In this document: piece by piece, positions 44,053-53,619 of the stretch
Numbering within the stretch: position 1 is the stretch's first letter
How the letters are laid out: each line of letters begins with the position of its first letter
Assembly (NCBI GenBank): GCA_964441755.1
Contig: CAYTVG010000023.1
Location: 1 to 57,108, forward strand
Direction of reading: 5' to 3'
DNA length: 57,108 nucleotides
DNA from: JAUMBM01 sp964441755
GTDB lineage: Bacteria; Bacteroidota; Bacteroidia; Chitinophagales; Saprospiraceae
Notes under the pieces: generated by a model
The model's input: the letters and a program-made list of their open reading frames with translations, nothing else
Told to the model about the DNA's origin: nothing
The model's database searches: none
Translations under genes and position numbers: made by a program

Positions 44053-44868
44053 TTACAAGCCAAACTGCTGCTTGATGCCGCCGATGAAGGTGGCATCGTC
44101 ATAATGCTTGCGGTTGGAGAGTAGCATGGCAGCATCGTCGCCGGCGGTGTAGCGCAACTGCCGCGTACCGTCGGTCGCCGCTTTGTAGATCACCTCGGCC
44201 ACCACGCTGGCCGGCGAGGCCGTGGCATACACGGCCGGCATGGCGGCACTGACAATCTCCACCAGCCGCTGGTAGTCGGTCAGCGAAGGGTCGTGGCAGA
44301 AATCCATGGAGCGGCCCGCAAAGTCGGTCGCGATGATGCCCGGCTCGATGATCTTGACGCAGCCGCCAAACTGCTCGACTTCATAGTGCAGCGACTCCGA
44401 GATCCCTTCGACCGCAAATTTGGTGCCGTGGTAGAGGGAGCCGAGGGGGTAGGTCATCTTGCCGCCAATAGACGAGATGTTGATGATGGTGCCCGCCCGC
44501 TGCTGCCGGAAGTGGGGGAGGAGCGCCCGGCTCACATCGAGCAGCCCGATGACGTTGGTATCAAACTGCCGGATGATCTGCTCCCGCGTGAAGGACTCGA
44601 GGCTGCCGTAGGCGCCGTAGCCGGCGTTGTTGAGCAATACGTCTATCTTGCCAAACCGCTCGATGCCCTGAGCGACCGCCGCTTCGATGCTGTGGAGGTC
44701 GAGCACATCCAGCCGGGTGACGAGCACGTGCTCGAGTGCCGACAGCTCGGTCTCCGCCTCGGGCCTGCGCATGGTCGCCACCACATTCCAGCCGTTGGCC
44801 TGAAACCATTTGGCCGTCTCCCGCCCTATGCCGCTGCTGGCGCCCGTAATAAAAATCGTCTGCTGCAT
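44053..44868 (-). CDS. Short-chain dehydrogenase/reductase
   Basis: 271 residues from the ATG at 44868; the 20 residues upstream in frame are unlikely to be translated. The nucleotide-binding motif is TGASSGIG (8-15), followed by NNAG (about 82-85), Ser in ISSIGG and the catalytic pair in YHGTK. The arginine pair at MRRP suggests NADP(H) preference. Classical SDR oxidoreductase of unknown substrate. It lies next to an AraC regulator. Confidence 0.9.
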   Translation of the reverse strand: MQQTIFITGASSGIGRETAKWFQANGWNVVATMRRPEAETELSALEHVLVTRLDVLDLHSIEAAVAQGIERFGKIDVLLNNAGYGAYGSLESFTREQIIRQFDTNVIGLLDVSRALLPHFRQQRAGTIINISSIGGKMTYPLGSLYHGTKFAVEGISESLHYEVEQFGGCVKIIEPGIIATDFAGRSMDFCHDPSLTDYQRLVEIVSAAMPAVYATASPASVVAEVIYKAATDGTRQLRYTAGDDAAMLLSNRKHYDDATFIGGIKQQFGL

Positions 44869-45079
44869 GTCTGTGGTATTTTGTTGATGCCACAAAGTTG
44901 CAGCCGCGGGGCGGCAGGGTGATAACACAAATGCAGGCTGTTGTTATGCTTTTTCTTGGTTTTTTGGGGGGGGAGGCTGCCGCCGGCCCGCCACACGCTT
45001 GGCGTGCGCCGGCAAGCAGGGCGTGGCCGGGGCCGGCGGTGGGTGGTAGGTAATGAACCTTCCGGCGGTCTGGCATTGA

Positions 45080-46345
45080 TCAGTCTGGCAGCGGTATAAA
45101 GGCTCTTTCCATGAGTTCTTGTTCGATGCGGGGTATGCCAACCTCTTTTGCGATTATTGGCCAGCGCTTAGTTGCACGCTTTATCTGGCTTAGTATTTCA
45201 GCCATCTCGCCCGAGCCTAATTGAAAATAATCACCGATACTTTTGACAAGTTCGAAATCTAAGGAATTGTCATCCGCATCAATATTCAGGGCGAGCCCCT
45301 TTTTGTCAACGGAGGGATTTATATCATAAGCCGGGGCAAGTACCCAGCCCTGCCGGGACAGTAAAAAACCGTGATTCCGAAGGTGGTCATCTGTATTAGA
45401 TACAGCGATATTGAAGGCAATACGTGTCCATAATTTACGAAGGTTCTCTTTAACCTCTATACAAGAAAAATGAATAAACTCTGCAATTTCCAGATAGCTG
45501 GGGGTTTCTCCTCTCAGCGCTTCTTCATCCCTGCCGGTCATAGTCATAGCAGAAGCAAAATGAATTCGTTCACCCAAATGTCGGTCAAAGCGTTTGGTGA
45601 AAAAAGTGTGGTGGGAGCCGCTCAGTTTTTCCAACTTGGAAGGGGCCATATCTATACCGGCTTCGAGAGCCAGACGGTAGGCCAGGTACTCCCAGGCCCC
45701 TTTGTCTATGTCATCATTGGCAGATGGAAATTTGGCAATCCAAGGATGTCCTTTTTCATCTGATACATTGGCTTTGGGACGTGCACCACCCAGAGAGGAG
45801 CCTGGGGCTATCAGCATAGCCAACCATTCTTCTAATTCGTCTAATGCCTGAGCCGTTTCTATTTTATTAGCGGCATGTTGCAAGTTTCGGGCAGAAGACC
45901 AAGGCGGAATTGACCAACCTGCTTCATCATCCAGAAAAGGGCCTTCAGGATCAAGTTTGAATCGGAGTGCGCCCATCCTGCTTTCATCGTATACACCTAA
46001 CAGGAAATCAATATCATACAGCACTTCCGGAGGATGCCCGGATTTTTGGGCCAACTGAGCTGCACGCCTTTTAAGTAGTGTACGCCCCCAACGGTCGGGC
46101 ATTGAATCCAGAAAAACGCCAAAATTTGTCTTATTACCAGGGAACTGAGGCCCTTTATACCAGCTAATATCAGGGTCAAGTAGTATCTGCTCTGTGGAGT
46201 TAAGCCATGCAGGATTGTATGCAAAACTAAAGGTAGTTTTTCCTTTTGCCTGCTGTGAACTTAGTATGCCAATCCATTTAGGGTCAGGCATTCCTTGCCA
46301 ATGTGCATATACCCATACATCGGTCTTTTGTGTTTTATTTGCCAT
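45080..46345 (-). CDS. hipA: HipA-like serine/threonine kinase toxin
   Basis: 421 residues. It has the HipA N-terminal subdomain (GKTTFSFAYNPAWL), the P-loop-like GSSLGGARPKANV, the catalytic loop SNTDDHLRNHGFLL and the metal-binding APAYDINPS. HipA kinases phosphorylate aminoacyl-tRNA synthetases and slow growth. The antitoxin gene lies upstream, 6 nt away, as in classical hipBA. The single full-length chain with an N-subdomain matches the long HipA form. Confidence 0.9.
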   Translation of the reverse strand: MANKTQKTDVWVYAHWQGMPDPKWIGILSSQQAKGKTTFSFAYNPAWLNSTEQILLDPDISWYKGPQFPGNKTNFGVFLDSMPDRWGRTLLKRRAAQLAQKSGHPPEVLYDIDFLLGVYDESRMGALRFKLDPEGPFLDDEAGWSIPPWSSARNLQHAANKIETAQALDELEEWLAMLIAPGSSLGGARPKANVSDEKGHPWIAKFPSANDDIDKGAWEYLAYRLALEAGIDMAPSKLEKLSGSHHTFFTKRFDRHLGERIHFASAMTMTGRDEEALRGETPSYLEIAEFIHFSCIEVKENLRKLWTRIAFNIAVSNTDDHLRNHGFLLSRQGWVLAPAYDINPSVDKKGLALNIDADDNSLDFELVKSIGDYFQLGSGEMAEILSQIKRATKRWPIIAKEVGIPRIEQELMERAFIPLPD

Positions 46346-46351
46346 AGCTCA

Positions 46352-46654
46352 TCATTGCGTCTTGGCAGCAAGCAGTTCCAGATCCTGCAGCTTTCTGCCG
46401 AGGGCGTCATCGGCGGCCAGCTTCAGGAAATCTTCGTGCAGACCCAGTACGCGCAGCACATTGAACCATGCACCAATGGATACACTGGGCTTGCCTTTCT
46501 CGATGTTGTACAGGGTAGTGCGATCAATGCCCGCACGCTCAGCTACTTGCAGGGTTGTCAGGTGACGCCTTTTGCGCGCAAGCTTGACTTGCTCGCCTAC
46601 CTGACTCAGCATCTGTTGGTGGCGGGGAAAGAGGATCTGCTTTTTGCGGTGCAT
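46352..46654 (-). CDS. hipB: HipB-like XRE-family antitoxin
   Basis: 100 residues. The helix-turn-helix is LTTLQVAERAGIDRTTLYNI (about 32-51), followed by KGKPSVSIGAWFNVLRVLG, the usual XRE fifth helix. It binds and neutralises HipA and represses the operon. A perfect 18-bp-arm inverted repeat begins 4 nt upstream of its start codon. The C-terminal tail (KLQDLELLAAKTQ) may contact the kinase. Confidence 0.9.
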   Translation of the reverse strand: MHRKKQILFPRHQQMLSQVGEQVKLARKRRHLTTLQVAERAGIDRTTLYNIEKGKPSVSIGAWFNVLRVLGLHEDFLKLAADDALGRKLQDLELLAAKTQ

Positions 46655-46657
46655 GTG

Positions 46658-46706
46658 TGTTGATTATTTTCTACAAATATACAGGATATGTAGAAAATAA
46701 TCAACA
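46658..46706. promoter_or_regulatory. HipB operator (18-bp perfect inverted repeat)
   Basis: TGTTGATTATTTTCTACA (46658-46675) and its exact complement (46689-46706) flank a 13-nt spacer. The repeat overlaps the expected promoter of the minus-strand hipBA operon, directly before the hipB ATG. It is AT-rich in a GC-rich surrounding. It is the natural binding site for a HipB dimer or a pair of dimers. Confidence 0.85.
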
Positions 46707-46980
46707 TTCTGCAAAAAACGCCCGTAGGGTAGATAGCCGGATAGCGGCGGCCTGCGCTGGCTGCCACCTGAACGCATACGTAGGTAGTTCGACAGTCGGG
46801 CCGCGGGGCGGCAGCCTGTCATGGTTATCGGCCATGCAGTGGCTACCGCCCGCCCCGCCGCCGGCAGGCCCCACTGCCGCCCGCCCGCCACACAAGCCAA
46901 TTTTTTTTTGAAAATCTGCCAAAAAAGCCTACACTTGTATCACTAGAGGGGCGCCACCAAAAGGCGCGCCCGCAACTGCA

Positions 46981-47523
46981 TTGAAGCACCGGCTGACAGG
47001 CATATTACTTCTCTTTTGTTTCGTGGCTCCGCTGGCGACGCACTACCTCGCGCTCCGCTACCAGCAGAAGCTGGTGCGGCGTGAGATCAAGCGCAGGATG
47101 ATGGCCGGCATCGACAAGGCAGCGCTGGTGAAGCTGCAGCTTTCGGAGGGCGGGCAGCAGCGGCTGCGCTGGGTGCACGCCCGCGAATTCGAATACGAGG
47201 GCGAAATGTACGACATCGTCTACTCGGAGCAGGCGGGCGATACCACCACCTACTGGCTGTGGTGGGACCACGAGGAGACGCGCCTCAACCGGCAGCTCGA
47301 CCGCTGGGCTGCGGTGGCCCTGGCCCACAGCCCGGGGCAGCAGGAAAAACAGGCGCAACTGAGCCTTTTTCTGAAAACGCTCTTCTGCCCGCCGCCGCCG
47401 GCCACGGCCGCCTTGGCGCCGCTGCCGGCCGCGGCAGCGCTGCCGCCGGCCCGCGAAGCCCGCAGCCGTATGGCCGGGCCGCCACCTGCGCCTCCGCCGG
47501 AGGTGTCATCGACACAAGTTTAG
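46981..47523 (+). CDS. Uncharacterised protein with N-terminal membrane anchor
   Basis: 180 residues if translated from TTG at 46981, which gives MKHRLTGILLLFCFVAPLAT, a convincing membrane anchor or signal. No ATG start is suitably placed. The middle (RREIKRRMMAGIDKAALVKL, WVHAREFEYEGEMYDIVYSE, TYWLWWDHEETRLNRQLD) is a small conserved-looking domain. The C-terminus is proline/alanine-rich and less conserved in appearance. It precedes the TonB receptor by 260 nt and may be involved with it. I do not recognise the family. Confidence 0.6.
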   Translation: MKHRLTGILLLFCFVAPLATHYLALRYQQKLVRREIKRRMMAGIDKAALVKLQLSEGGQQRLRWVHAREFEYEGEMYDIVYSEQAGDTTTYWLWWDHEETRLNRQLDRWAAVALAHSPGQQEKQAQLSLFLKTLFCPPPPATAALAPLPAAAALPPAREARSRMAGPPPAPPPEVSSTQV

Positions 47524-47785
47524 GATATGTTCGGACGCTGCCGGCTGAGCCTGTAAGGGCTTCTGCCGGATGCGGCATGCGGCATTCAGCAATGCCGCAG
47601 GGCTGTGTATGGCTTTCGCCCTTCCGGCAAAGCGGCAAGGGCTGTTACCGGATGCTGCCTGGCAGCATCCGGTAATACCGCCCATAGCTTTCGCCCTCCC
47701 GGCAAAGCCGCAGGCCGCGTCCACCCCCGGGCAGCCGCCCCCCGGGCGCCCCGGCCTTTAAGTCGATTTTTTAAAAAAAACAAGT
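47524..47785. repeat. Palindromic spacer upstream of the TonB receptor
   Basis: Contains a 31-nt palindrome with 15-bp arms (TTACCGGATGCTGCC, 47645-47675) flanked by two similar direct repeats with GCTTTCGCCC and GGCAAAGC (about 47604-47640 and 47684-47716). No gene is supported in this stretch. Confidence 0.55.
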
Positions 47786-50209
47786 ATGCAACATAGATGG
47801 ATAAGCATGCTGCTACCGGCATGCCTGTGGGCCGCCGCCGCACAGGCGCAGACCCTCACCCTGCTCGACAGCCGGTCGAGCCTGCCGGTGGCCTATGCCA
47901 CCCTGCAGAGTACCCGCCCGCCGGCCGAGGCGGTCACCAATGCCGAAGGGCAGGTGGAAATATCGGCCTTCCGCGGCGCCGAGCGCATCGAAATACGCTG
48001 CCTCGGCTACGAGCCCCTGCTGCGCAGCTACGCCGCCCTGAGCGGCACCGACAGCCTGTGGCTGCAGCCCGCCGCCCTGGCGTTTGACGAGGTGGTGGTG
48101 TCGGCCACGCGCTGGCAGCAGCCGGCGCGGCAGGTGCCGGCCAAAGTGTCGGTCATCAGCCCGCAGGCGGTGGCTTTTTACAACCCCCAGACGGCCGCCG
48201 ACCTGCTGGCGCTGTCGGGGGAGGTGTTTGTGCAAAAAAGTCAGCAGGGGGGCGGCAGCCCTATGATCAGGGGCTTTGCTACCAACCGCCTGCTGTATAC
48301 CGTCGACGGGGTGCGCATGAATACGGCCATCTTCAGGAGCGGCAATATCCAGCAGGTGATCTCGCTCGATCCTTTTACCCTGGAAAGCACGGAGCTGCTC
48401 TTCGGGCCGGGCACGGTGGGCTATGGCAGCGACGCCATCGGCGGCGTGATGAGCTTCCGCACCCTCAGTCCGCAACCGGCGGCAGCGGGGCGGCCGCGGG
48501 CAACCGCCCGGGCGGCGCTGCGCTACGCTTCGGCCAACAGCGAGCTGACGGGCCATGCGGATGTGCAAGTGCACGGCCGCCGCTGGGCGTCGGTGACCAG
48601 CTTCAGCCATTCGGATTTTGGCGACCTGCGCATGGGGCAGCACGGGCCGGAGGAATACCTGCGCACTTTCTACGTGCAGCGCGTCGGGGGCGTCGATCAG
48701 GTGCTGCCCAACAGCGACCCGCGGCTGCAGCGGCCGAGCGGCTACCGGCAGTTTAACCTCATGCAGAAGCTGCGCTTCCGGCCGGGGCCGCGCTGGGACT
48801 GGCAGTACGGTTTTCACTACTCCGAGACCTCCGACTATGCCCGCTACGACCGCCTGATCGAGCTGCTCCCCTCGGGCCTCCCCCGCTCGGCCGTGTGGCA
48901 ATACGGCCCCCAGATCTGGATGATGAACAACCTGTCGGCCGCCTATACCGGCAGCCACCGCCTGCTCGACCGGCTGACGGTCAGGCTCGCACAGCAGTAT
49001 TTTGAGGAAAGCCGCATCGACCGCAATTTTGCCGGCAGCCAGCGGTTTCGGCTGCGCACCAATCGCGAGCAGGTGCAGGCGCTGTCGGCCAGTGTCGATG
49101 CCGAAAAGGTGGCGGGCCGCCACCGCTGGCTGTACGGGCTGGAGTATGTGGTCAATGAGGTGACTTCCACCGGCACCGCCGAGGACATCCGCGACGGCAG
49201 CCCCCTGCCGGTGGCCGCCCGCTACCCCGACGCCCGCTGGCGCAGCTATGCGGCTTACCTCAACTACCAGCTGACGCTCTCCCCCCAACTGCTGCTGCAG
49301 GCGGGCCTGCGGCTGAGCGCCTTCGATCTGTATGCCGACTTTACGCGGCAGCTGGACTTCTATCCTTTCGACTTTCGGACGACCGACAGCTACAATGCGG
49401 CCACCACCGGCAGCCTCGGCCTCGTCTACACCCCCTCGCCGGCCTGGAAGCTGAGCGCCAACCTGAGCACGGGCTTCCGCGCGCCCAATGTCGATGATAT
49501 GGGCAAAATCTTTGACTTCGCCGCCGGCGAAGTGGTGGTGCCCAACACCCGGCTCGAAGCCGAGTACGCCCGCAATGCGGAGCTGAGCATCGCCCGCCGC
49601 CTCGGCAAGGCGGTGCGGCTGGACGTGACCGCTTTTTACACCTACCTCGACAGGGCGCTGGTGCGCCGCCCCTTCAGCGTCGGCGGCCGCGACAGCATCC
49701 TCTACGACGGCCAGCTGAGCCGGGTGTTTGCGATCCAAAATGCCGCCTACGGCACGGTGGCCGGCTTTAGCGCCGGCATAGAAGTGGAGCTGCCGCGGGG
49801 ACTGGGCTTCTCCTCCCGCTACAACTACCAGCGCGGCCGCGAGGAGATGGACAACGGCAGCCTGAGCCCCTCGCGGCACGCGGCCCCCGCCTTCGGCCTC
49901 AGCCGCCTCTCTTACCGCCGCAACAAGCTGCAGCTGGAGCTCTACGCCCTCTACAGCGCCGAAGTGAGCGCCGACGAGCTCAATCCCGAAGAGCAGGCCA
50001 AGCCCGCCATCTACGCCCAAGATGCCGCCGGCCGGCCCTACTCGCCGGCCTGGTACACGCTCAACGCCAGGGCCATGTACCAGTGGCAGCCCCACACATC
50101 CCTCAGCATCGGGCTGGAAAACATCAGCGACCAGCGCTACCGGCCCTACAGTTCGGGCCTCGTAGCCCCCGGGCGGAATTGGGTGCTCTCGCTGCGGGTG
50201 GGGGTGTAG
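47786..50209 (+). CDS. TonB-dependent outer-membrane receptor
   Basis: 807 residues. A signal peptide (MLLPACLWAAAAQAQ) is followed by a carboxypeptidase-D-like domain (about 22-100). The plug has VVVSATRWQQPARQVPAKVS, MIRGFATNRLLYTVDGVRMN and FGPGTVGYGSDAIGG. A 22-strand barrel ends in a typical C-terminal aromatic strand (NWVLSLRVGV). The GSPMIRGF and VDGVRMN wording resembles heme/hemoglobin/transferrin-type receptors, but I cannot name the substrate. It imports ligands with TonB-ExbBD energy. It precedes an FG-GAP T9SS protein and a TPR-HTH regulator. Confidence 0.9.
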   Translation: MQHRWISMLLPACLWAAAAQAQTLTLLDSRSSLPVAYATLQSTRPPAEAVTNAEGQVEISAFRGAERIEIRCLGYEPLLRSYAALSGTDSLWLQPAALAFDEVVVSATRWQQPARQVPAKVSVISPQAVAFYNPQTAADLLALSGEVFVQKSQQGGGSPMIRGFATNRLLYTVDGVRMNTAIFRSGNIQQVISLDPFTLESTELLFGPGTVGYGSDAIGGVMSFRTLSPQPAAAGRPRATARAALRYASANSELTGHADVQVHGRRWASVTSFSHSDFGDLRMGQHGPEEYLRTFYVQRVGGVDQVLPNSDPRLQRPSGYRQFNLMQKLRFRPGPRWDWQYGFHYSETSDYARYDRLIELLPSGLPRSAVWQYGPQIWMMNNLSAAYTGSHRLLDRLTVRLAQQYFEESRIDRNFAGSQRFRLRTNREQVQALSASVDAEKVAGRHRWLYGLEYVVNEVTSTGTAEDIRDGSPLPVAARYPDARWRSYAAYLNYQLTLSPQLLLQAGLRLSAFDLYADFTRQLDFYPFDFRTTDSYNAATTGSLGLVYTPSPAWKLSANLSTGFRAPNVDDMGKIFDFAAGEVVVPNTRLEAEYARNAELSIARRLGKAVRLDVTAFYTYLDRALVRRPFSVGGRDSILYDGQLSRVFAIQNAAYGTVAGFSAGIEVELPRGLGFSSRYNYQRGREEMDNGSLSPSRHAAPAFGLSRLSYRRNKLQLELYALYSAEVSADELNPEEQAKPAIYAQDAAGRPYSPAWYTLNARAMYQWQPHTSLSIGLENISDQRYRPYSSGLVAPGRNWVLSLRVGV

Positions 50210-50320
50210 GTGGCTGGTTTTTTGCCTACAGCAAAAAACCTACACCCATACCGCTGAGCTGTGAGCGTCGCAAACGCTCACAGCTCAGCAAACCCCAAAA
50301 TCTTAGCCCGCCAGCGGGCT
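50202..50320. terminator. Series of hairpins after the TonB receptor
   Basis: Three hairpins lie in succession: GGTTTTTTGC/GCAAAAAACC (50216-50240, extended by GGGTGTAGG/CCTACACCC outside); a perfect 16-bp stem GCTGAGCTGTGAGCGT with loop CGCAA (50253-50289); and AGCCCGC/GCGGGCT followed by TTT (50305-50323). The last fits an intrinsic terminator. Confidence 0.7.
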
Positions 50321-50492
50321 TTTCACCGCTTGGGGTGAAGCTTTTTTGAAAAAAAAGCGGCAGCTTTGGCGAAATTTAACCCAAAGGCTGCGGGCAGGTA
50401 GCCGCCCGGCAGGCCGGGCAGCCACCCGCCCCGGCGGCGGTGCCTGCGCCGCACACAAGCACACAACCACCACCCACCAAAAAATATACACT

Positions 50493-51926
50493 ATGCATAC
50501 ATGGTTTTGGGTAGCAGCTGCCGGCCTCGGCAGCCTGTGCCTGCAGGGGCAGGCCATCGATTTTCAACTGGCTGCCGGCCAGGTTTTTCATGATGCGGAT
50601 GTCGCGCGCATGGCGTTTGCCGATGTTGACGGGGACGGGGATCAGGACCTGCTGCTCACCGGCAATGGCGGCACGGGCGGCGGCGGCGTGCAGACAAGCC
50701 TGTTTCTCAACGATGGCAGCGGACAGTTTGCGGCCGTGGCCAATGACCCGTTTACCAATGTGTTTGGTGGCGATGTGCTGTTTTTGGATGCCGATGGCGA
50801 CGGCGATCCGGATGTGCTGATCAGCGGCAGCACCCACGGGGGCAGCAAGCATACCGCGCTCTACCTCAATGACGGCAACGGGGGCTTCGCCCCGGCGGCG
50901 GGCAGCCAGTTGGTGCAGGCCAATGGGGGCAGAAACGATGCGGGTGATGTCGACGGCGATGGCGACCCGGACCTCCTGCTCACGGGCATCAACCCCGCCG
51001 GACAGGCTTTTACCACCCTCTACCTCAACCAGGGCGGGGGGCTTTTCAGCGAACAAGCTGCATCGCCCTTTGCCGGCGTCAAGTCGGGCGCCGCTAAGCT
51101 GGCCGACATAGACGGCGACGGCGACCTCGATGTCGTGCTCTGCGGTGAAAACAACAGCGGCCAGGCCATCACCGCCGTCTATGCCAATGATGGCACGGGC
51201 AGCTTTGCGGAGCGCCCCAATGCGGGCCTGCAGGGCTTTATGCAGGGCAGCGACCTGGCCGTGGGCGATGTCGACGGCGATGGCGATGCCGATCTGCTGC
51301 TGTGCGGCCTGACGAGCACCGGCCCCACCACCCGGCTCTACCTCAACGACGGCAGCGGCCTGTTTGCAGAACTTGGCGGCACGGCTTTCACAGGCGTCAT
51401 GGCGGGGACGGTCGACCTCGCCGATTTTGACGGCGACGGCGACCTCGACCTGCTGGTCGTAGGCGCCGGCAACCCCATCTCCTCGGTCATCTATGCCAAT
51501 CAGGGCGGGCAGGTGTTTACCGTCGCCAGCTCGCTGATCGGCTACTACCTGGCCGATGCCGCCCTGGCCGACGTCAATGGCGATGACAAGATCGACCTCG
51601 TCCTCGGAGGCACCTCAACGGGGCAGCCGATCAGGGCGCCCCGCCTTTACCTCAACAGCAGCATCACCGTAGGCCTGTCGCCTTCGCCTGCCCTGCAGGG
51701 CCTGAGCGTCAGCCCCAACCCCTGCGGGGGGCGGCTGCAGATAGCCGCACAGCAACCCATAGAAGGCCAACTCAGCCTGTACGACGCCCTCGGCCGGGTC
51801 GTACATGCCGGCCGCATCAGCGGCCGGCAGCACACACTGGACCTGCCCGGCCTGCCGGCAGGCATCTACTACCTCGACCTACAGGCCGGCGGAGCCCGGG
51901 AGACCAGAAAAATTGTTGTTAAATAG
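50493..51926 (+). CDS. Secreted FG-GAP/VCBS-repeat protein with T9SS tail
   Basis: 477 residues from the ATG at 50493; the open frame upstream is low-complexity. After a signal peptide (WFWVAAAGLGSLCLQGQA) there are at least six FG-GAP/VCBS repeats with Ca-binding signature DxDGDGxxD (DVDGDGDQD, DADGDGDPD, DVDGDGDPD, DIDGDGDLD, DVDGDGDAD, DFDGDGDLD). Together they would form an integrin-like propeller. The last ~75 residues (SVSPNPCGGRLQI through GIYYLDLQ) are a T9SS sorting domain. It is exported to the surface, possibly for adhesion or binding of polymer, in company with the receptor upstream. Confidence 0.9.
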   Translation: MHTWFWVAAAGLGSLCLQGQAIDFQLAAGQVFHDADVARMAFADVDGDGDQDLLLTGNGGTGGGGVQTSLFLNDGSGQFAAVANDPFTNVFGGDVLFLDADGDGDPDVLISGSTHGGSKHTALYLNDGNGGFAPAAGSQLVQANGGRNDAGDVDGDGDPDLLLTGINPAGQAFTTLYLNQGGGLFSEQAASPFAGVKSGAAKLADIDGDGDLDVVLCGENNSGQAITAVYANDGTGSFAERPNAGLQGFMQGSDLAVGDVDGDGDADLLLCGLTSTGPTTRLYLNDGSGLFAELGGTAFTGVMAGTVDLADFDGDGDLDLLVVGAGNPISSVIYANQGGQVFTVASSLIGYYLADAALADVNGDDKIDLVLGGTSTGQPIRAPRLYLNSSITVGLSPSPALQGLSVSPNPCGGRLQIAAQQPIEGQLSLYDALGRVVHAGRISGRQHTLDLPGLPAGIYYLDLQAGGARETRKIVVK

Positions 51927-51942
51927 CTAAATACCAACCTGT

Positions 51943-51979
51943 GACACGCTTTGGCGGCTCCAGCCGCCAAAGCAGTGTC
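51943..51979. terminator. Hairpin after the FG-GAP gene
   Basis: A perfect 12-bp stem GCTTTGGCGGCT/AGCCGCCAAAGC with a 2-nt loop (51948-51973), extended by GACAC/GTGTC with a one-base bulge. It has no T-run. Confidence 0.55.
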
Positions 51980-52014
51980 GCCAACCACACTGTCAAGCGA
52001 CAGCGCACCCACCA

Positions 52015-53619
52015 ATGAAGATACTACAACTGCTGCTACTATGGGCCGGCACCGCCACCCTGGCCGCCGCACAGCCCGAAAAAGCACAACTGCAGGCCGT
52101 GTGGGAGGACACACAGCAAGCCCTCGAAGACCGCTTCAGCGCCCTCGACGAATACTACACCCTCAACAACCTGCAGTACCCCGACGCCACCCGGAGCAGC
52201 CTCGACTACCACTACCGCCTCGCCAAAGCGACCCGCCAGCCCCTGCAAATGTACCAGGCCCTCAAGCGCCGCGGCAACCTCCACCGGTTGCAAGGCGCCT
52301 ACCCGGCCGCCATGCAGGCCTACCTCGAAGCCGACAGCCTCGCCAAAGCCGCCGGCGACCCCCTGCTGCAGGCCGACATCAAAGGCAACATCGGCAACGT
52401 ATACGTCTACCGCAAAGACTACGTCCTGGCCACCCGCTACTTTGCCGACGCCCTCGACATCTACCAGACAATCGGCCATGACGAAGGCCGCCGCCGCATG
52501 CTCACCAGCCTCGGCAGCGTCTTCCTGATCATACAGAGCTACCCCACAGCCCTCGACTACTACCAGCGCGTGCTCAAAGAACTCAAAGAAAAACAAATCG
52601 AAGACAAAAGCACCGGCATCGTATACATCAATATGGGATGGGCCTACCACCAACTCGCCGACCCCGACAAAGCCAAAACCTGCTACTATGCCGGCCTCGA
52701 CCTGCTGCTGCAGGAAAAGGCACTCTTCTACGTAGCAGCCACCTACACCAACCTCGCCATCCTCTACAGAGACCTGCAGCAGTACCCGCGGGCACAGCAG
52801 TACGCCCAAAAAAGCGCCGACCTCAACCGCCAACTGGGCGTCTCCGCCGAAGAAACAGAAGCCCGGCTGCTGCTGGCCGAAATCCTCGCCACCCGGGACC
52901 CCGCCGCCGCCCTGGCCGCCGCCCGCTCGCTGCAGGCTGCCGTAGAAAAGCAGGCAGACCCCCACCTCCGGCAGGAACTCTACAAAATCCTCTACAACTG
53001 CCACAAACGCCTCGGACAAGCCGGCCCCGCCCTGGCCATGCACGAAATCTACACCCGCTGCCACGACAGCATACAAGCCGAAAAAAGCCACTACAACGTC
53101 CTGCAGGAAGCCTTCCGCAAAGACGTAGCCCTGCAGCTCGCCAACCTCAACCTGCAGCGCGAGCAGGAAAAAAACGCCCTGCAGATCCGGCAACTGAAGA
53201 CCATCCTCCTGCTGCTCACCCTCTTCTTCCTCGCCATCAGCAGCCTCATTCTCTACATCAGCCGCACAGAAGCCCGCAACCGCCAAAAGCGCAGCGAGCT
53301 GCTGGCCGAAATCGACCGCCTCAAAACCGCGGGCAGGCAGGAGCTCATCATCGACCCGACCGCCTTCGAGCTCGACCGCAGCCAGCTGGAGCACTCCCTC
53401 GGCCGCAAGCTCAACGAGACCGACTGGAAAGTCCTCAACATCCTGCTCGAAGACCCGTCGGCCTCCAACCGCAGCATAGCCGAAAAAGCCTGCCTGAGCG
53501 TCGACGGCATCGGCTCCTCCCTCAAGCGCATGTACGAATATTTCGCGGTGAAGGATACCAAGTATAAAAAGATCTCGCTGCTACTGGCGGCGATACAGCG
53601 GTCCAGGGGGGCGGGCTGA
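52015..53619 (+). CDS. TPR - transmembrane - HTH regulator
   Basis: 534 residues. A signal/anchor (MKILQLLLLWAGTATLAAAQ) leads to about seven TPR units (around 60-360, e.g. ALKRRGNLHRLQGAYPAAMQ, INMGWAYHQLADPDKA). A TM segment (ILLLLTLFFLAISSLILYI, about 400-420), a short coiled coil and a C-terminal HTH follow (NETDWKVLNILLEDPSASNR through SLKRMYEYF, LuxR-like). Such Bacteroidota proteins detect signals outside the inner membrane through TPRs and act on DNA from the membrane. The gene follows the T9SS FG-GAP gene by 88 nt and could regulate the receptor/FG-GAP pair. The target is not visible. Confidence 0.8.
   Translation: MKILQLLLLWAGTATLAAAQPEKAQLQAVWEDTQQALEDRFSALDEYYTLNNLQYPDATRSSLDYHYRLAKATRQPLQMYQALKRRGNLHRLQGAYPAAMQAYLEADSLAKAAGDPLLQADIKGNIGNVYVYRKDYVLATRYFADALDIYQTIGHDEGRRRMLTSLGSVFLIIQSYPTALDYYQRVLKELKEKQIEDKSTGIVYINMGWAYHQLADPDKAKTCYYAGLDLLLQEKALFYVAATYTNLAILYRDLQQYPRAQQYAQKSADLNRQLGVSAEETEARLLLAEILATRDPAAALAAARSLQAAVEKQADPHLRQELYKILYNCHKRLGQAGPALAMHEIYTRCHDSIQAEKSHYNVLQEAFRKDVALQLANLNLQREQEKNALQIRQLKTILLLLTLFFLAISSLILYISRTEARNRQKRSELLAEIDRLKTAGRQELIIDPTAFELDRSQLEHSLGRKLNETDWKVLNILLEDPSASNRSIAEKACLSVDGIGSSLKRMYEYFAVKDTKYKKISLLLAAIQRSRGAG

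Noticed and set aside
47813..50095. 760-codon minus-strand frame opposite the TonB receptor
   Set aside because: Shadow of the receptor gene; the translation has no domain and the plus strand fits TonB plug and barrel signatures throughout.
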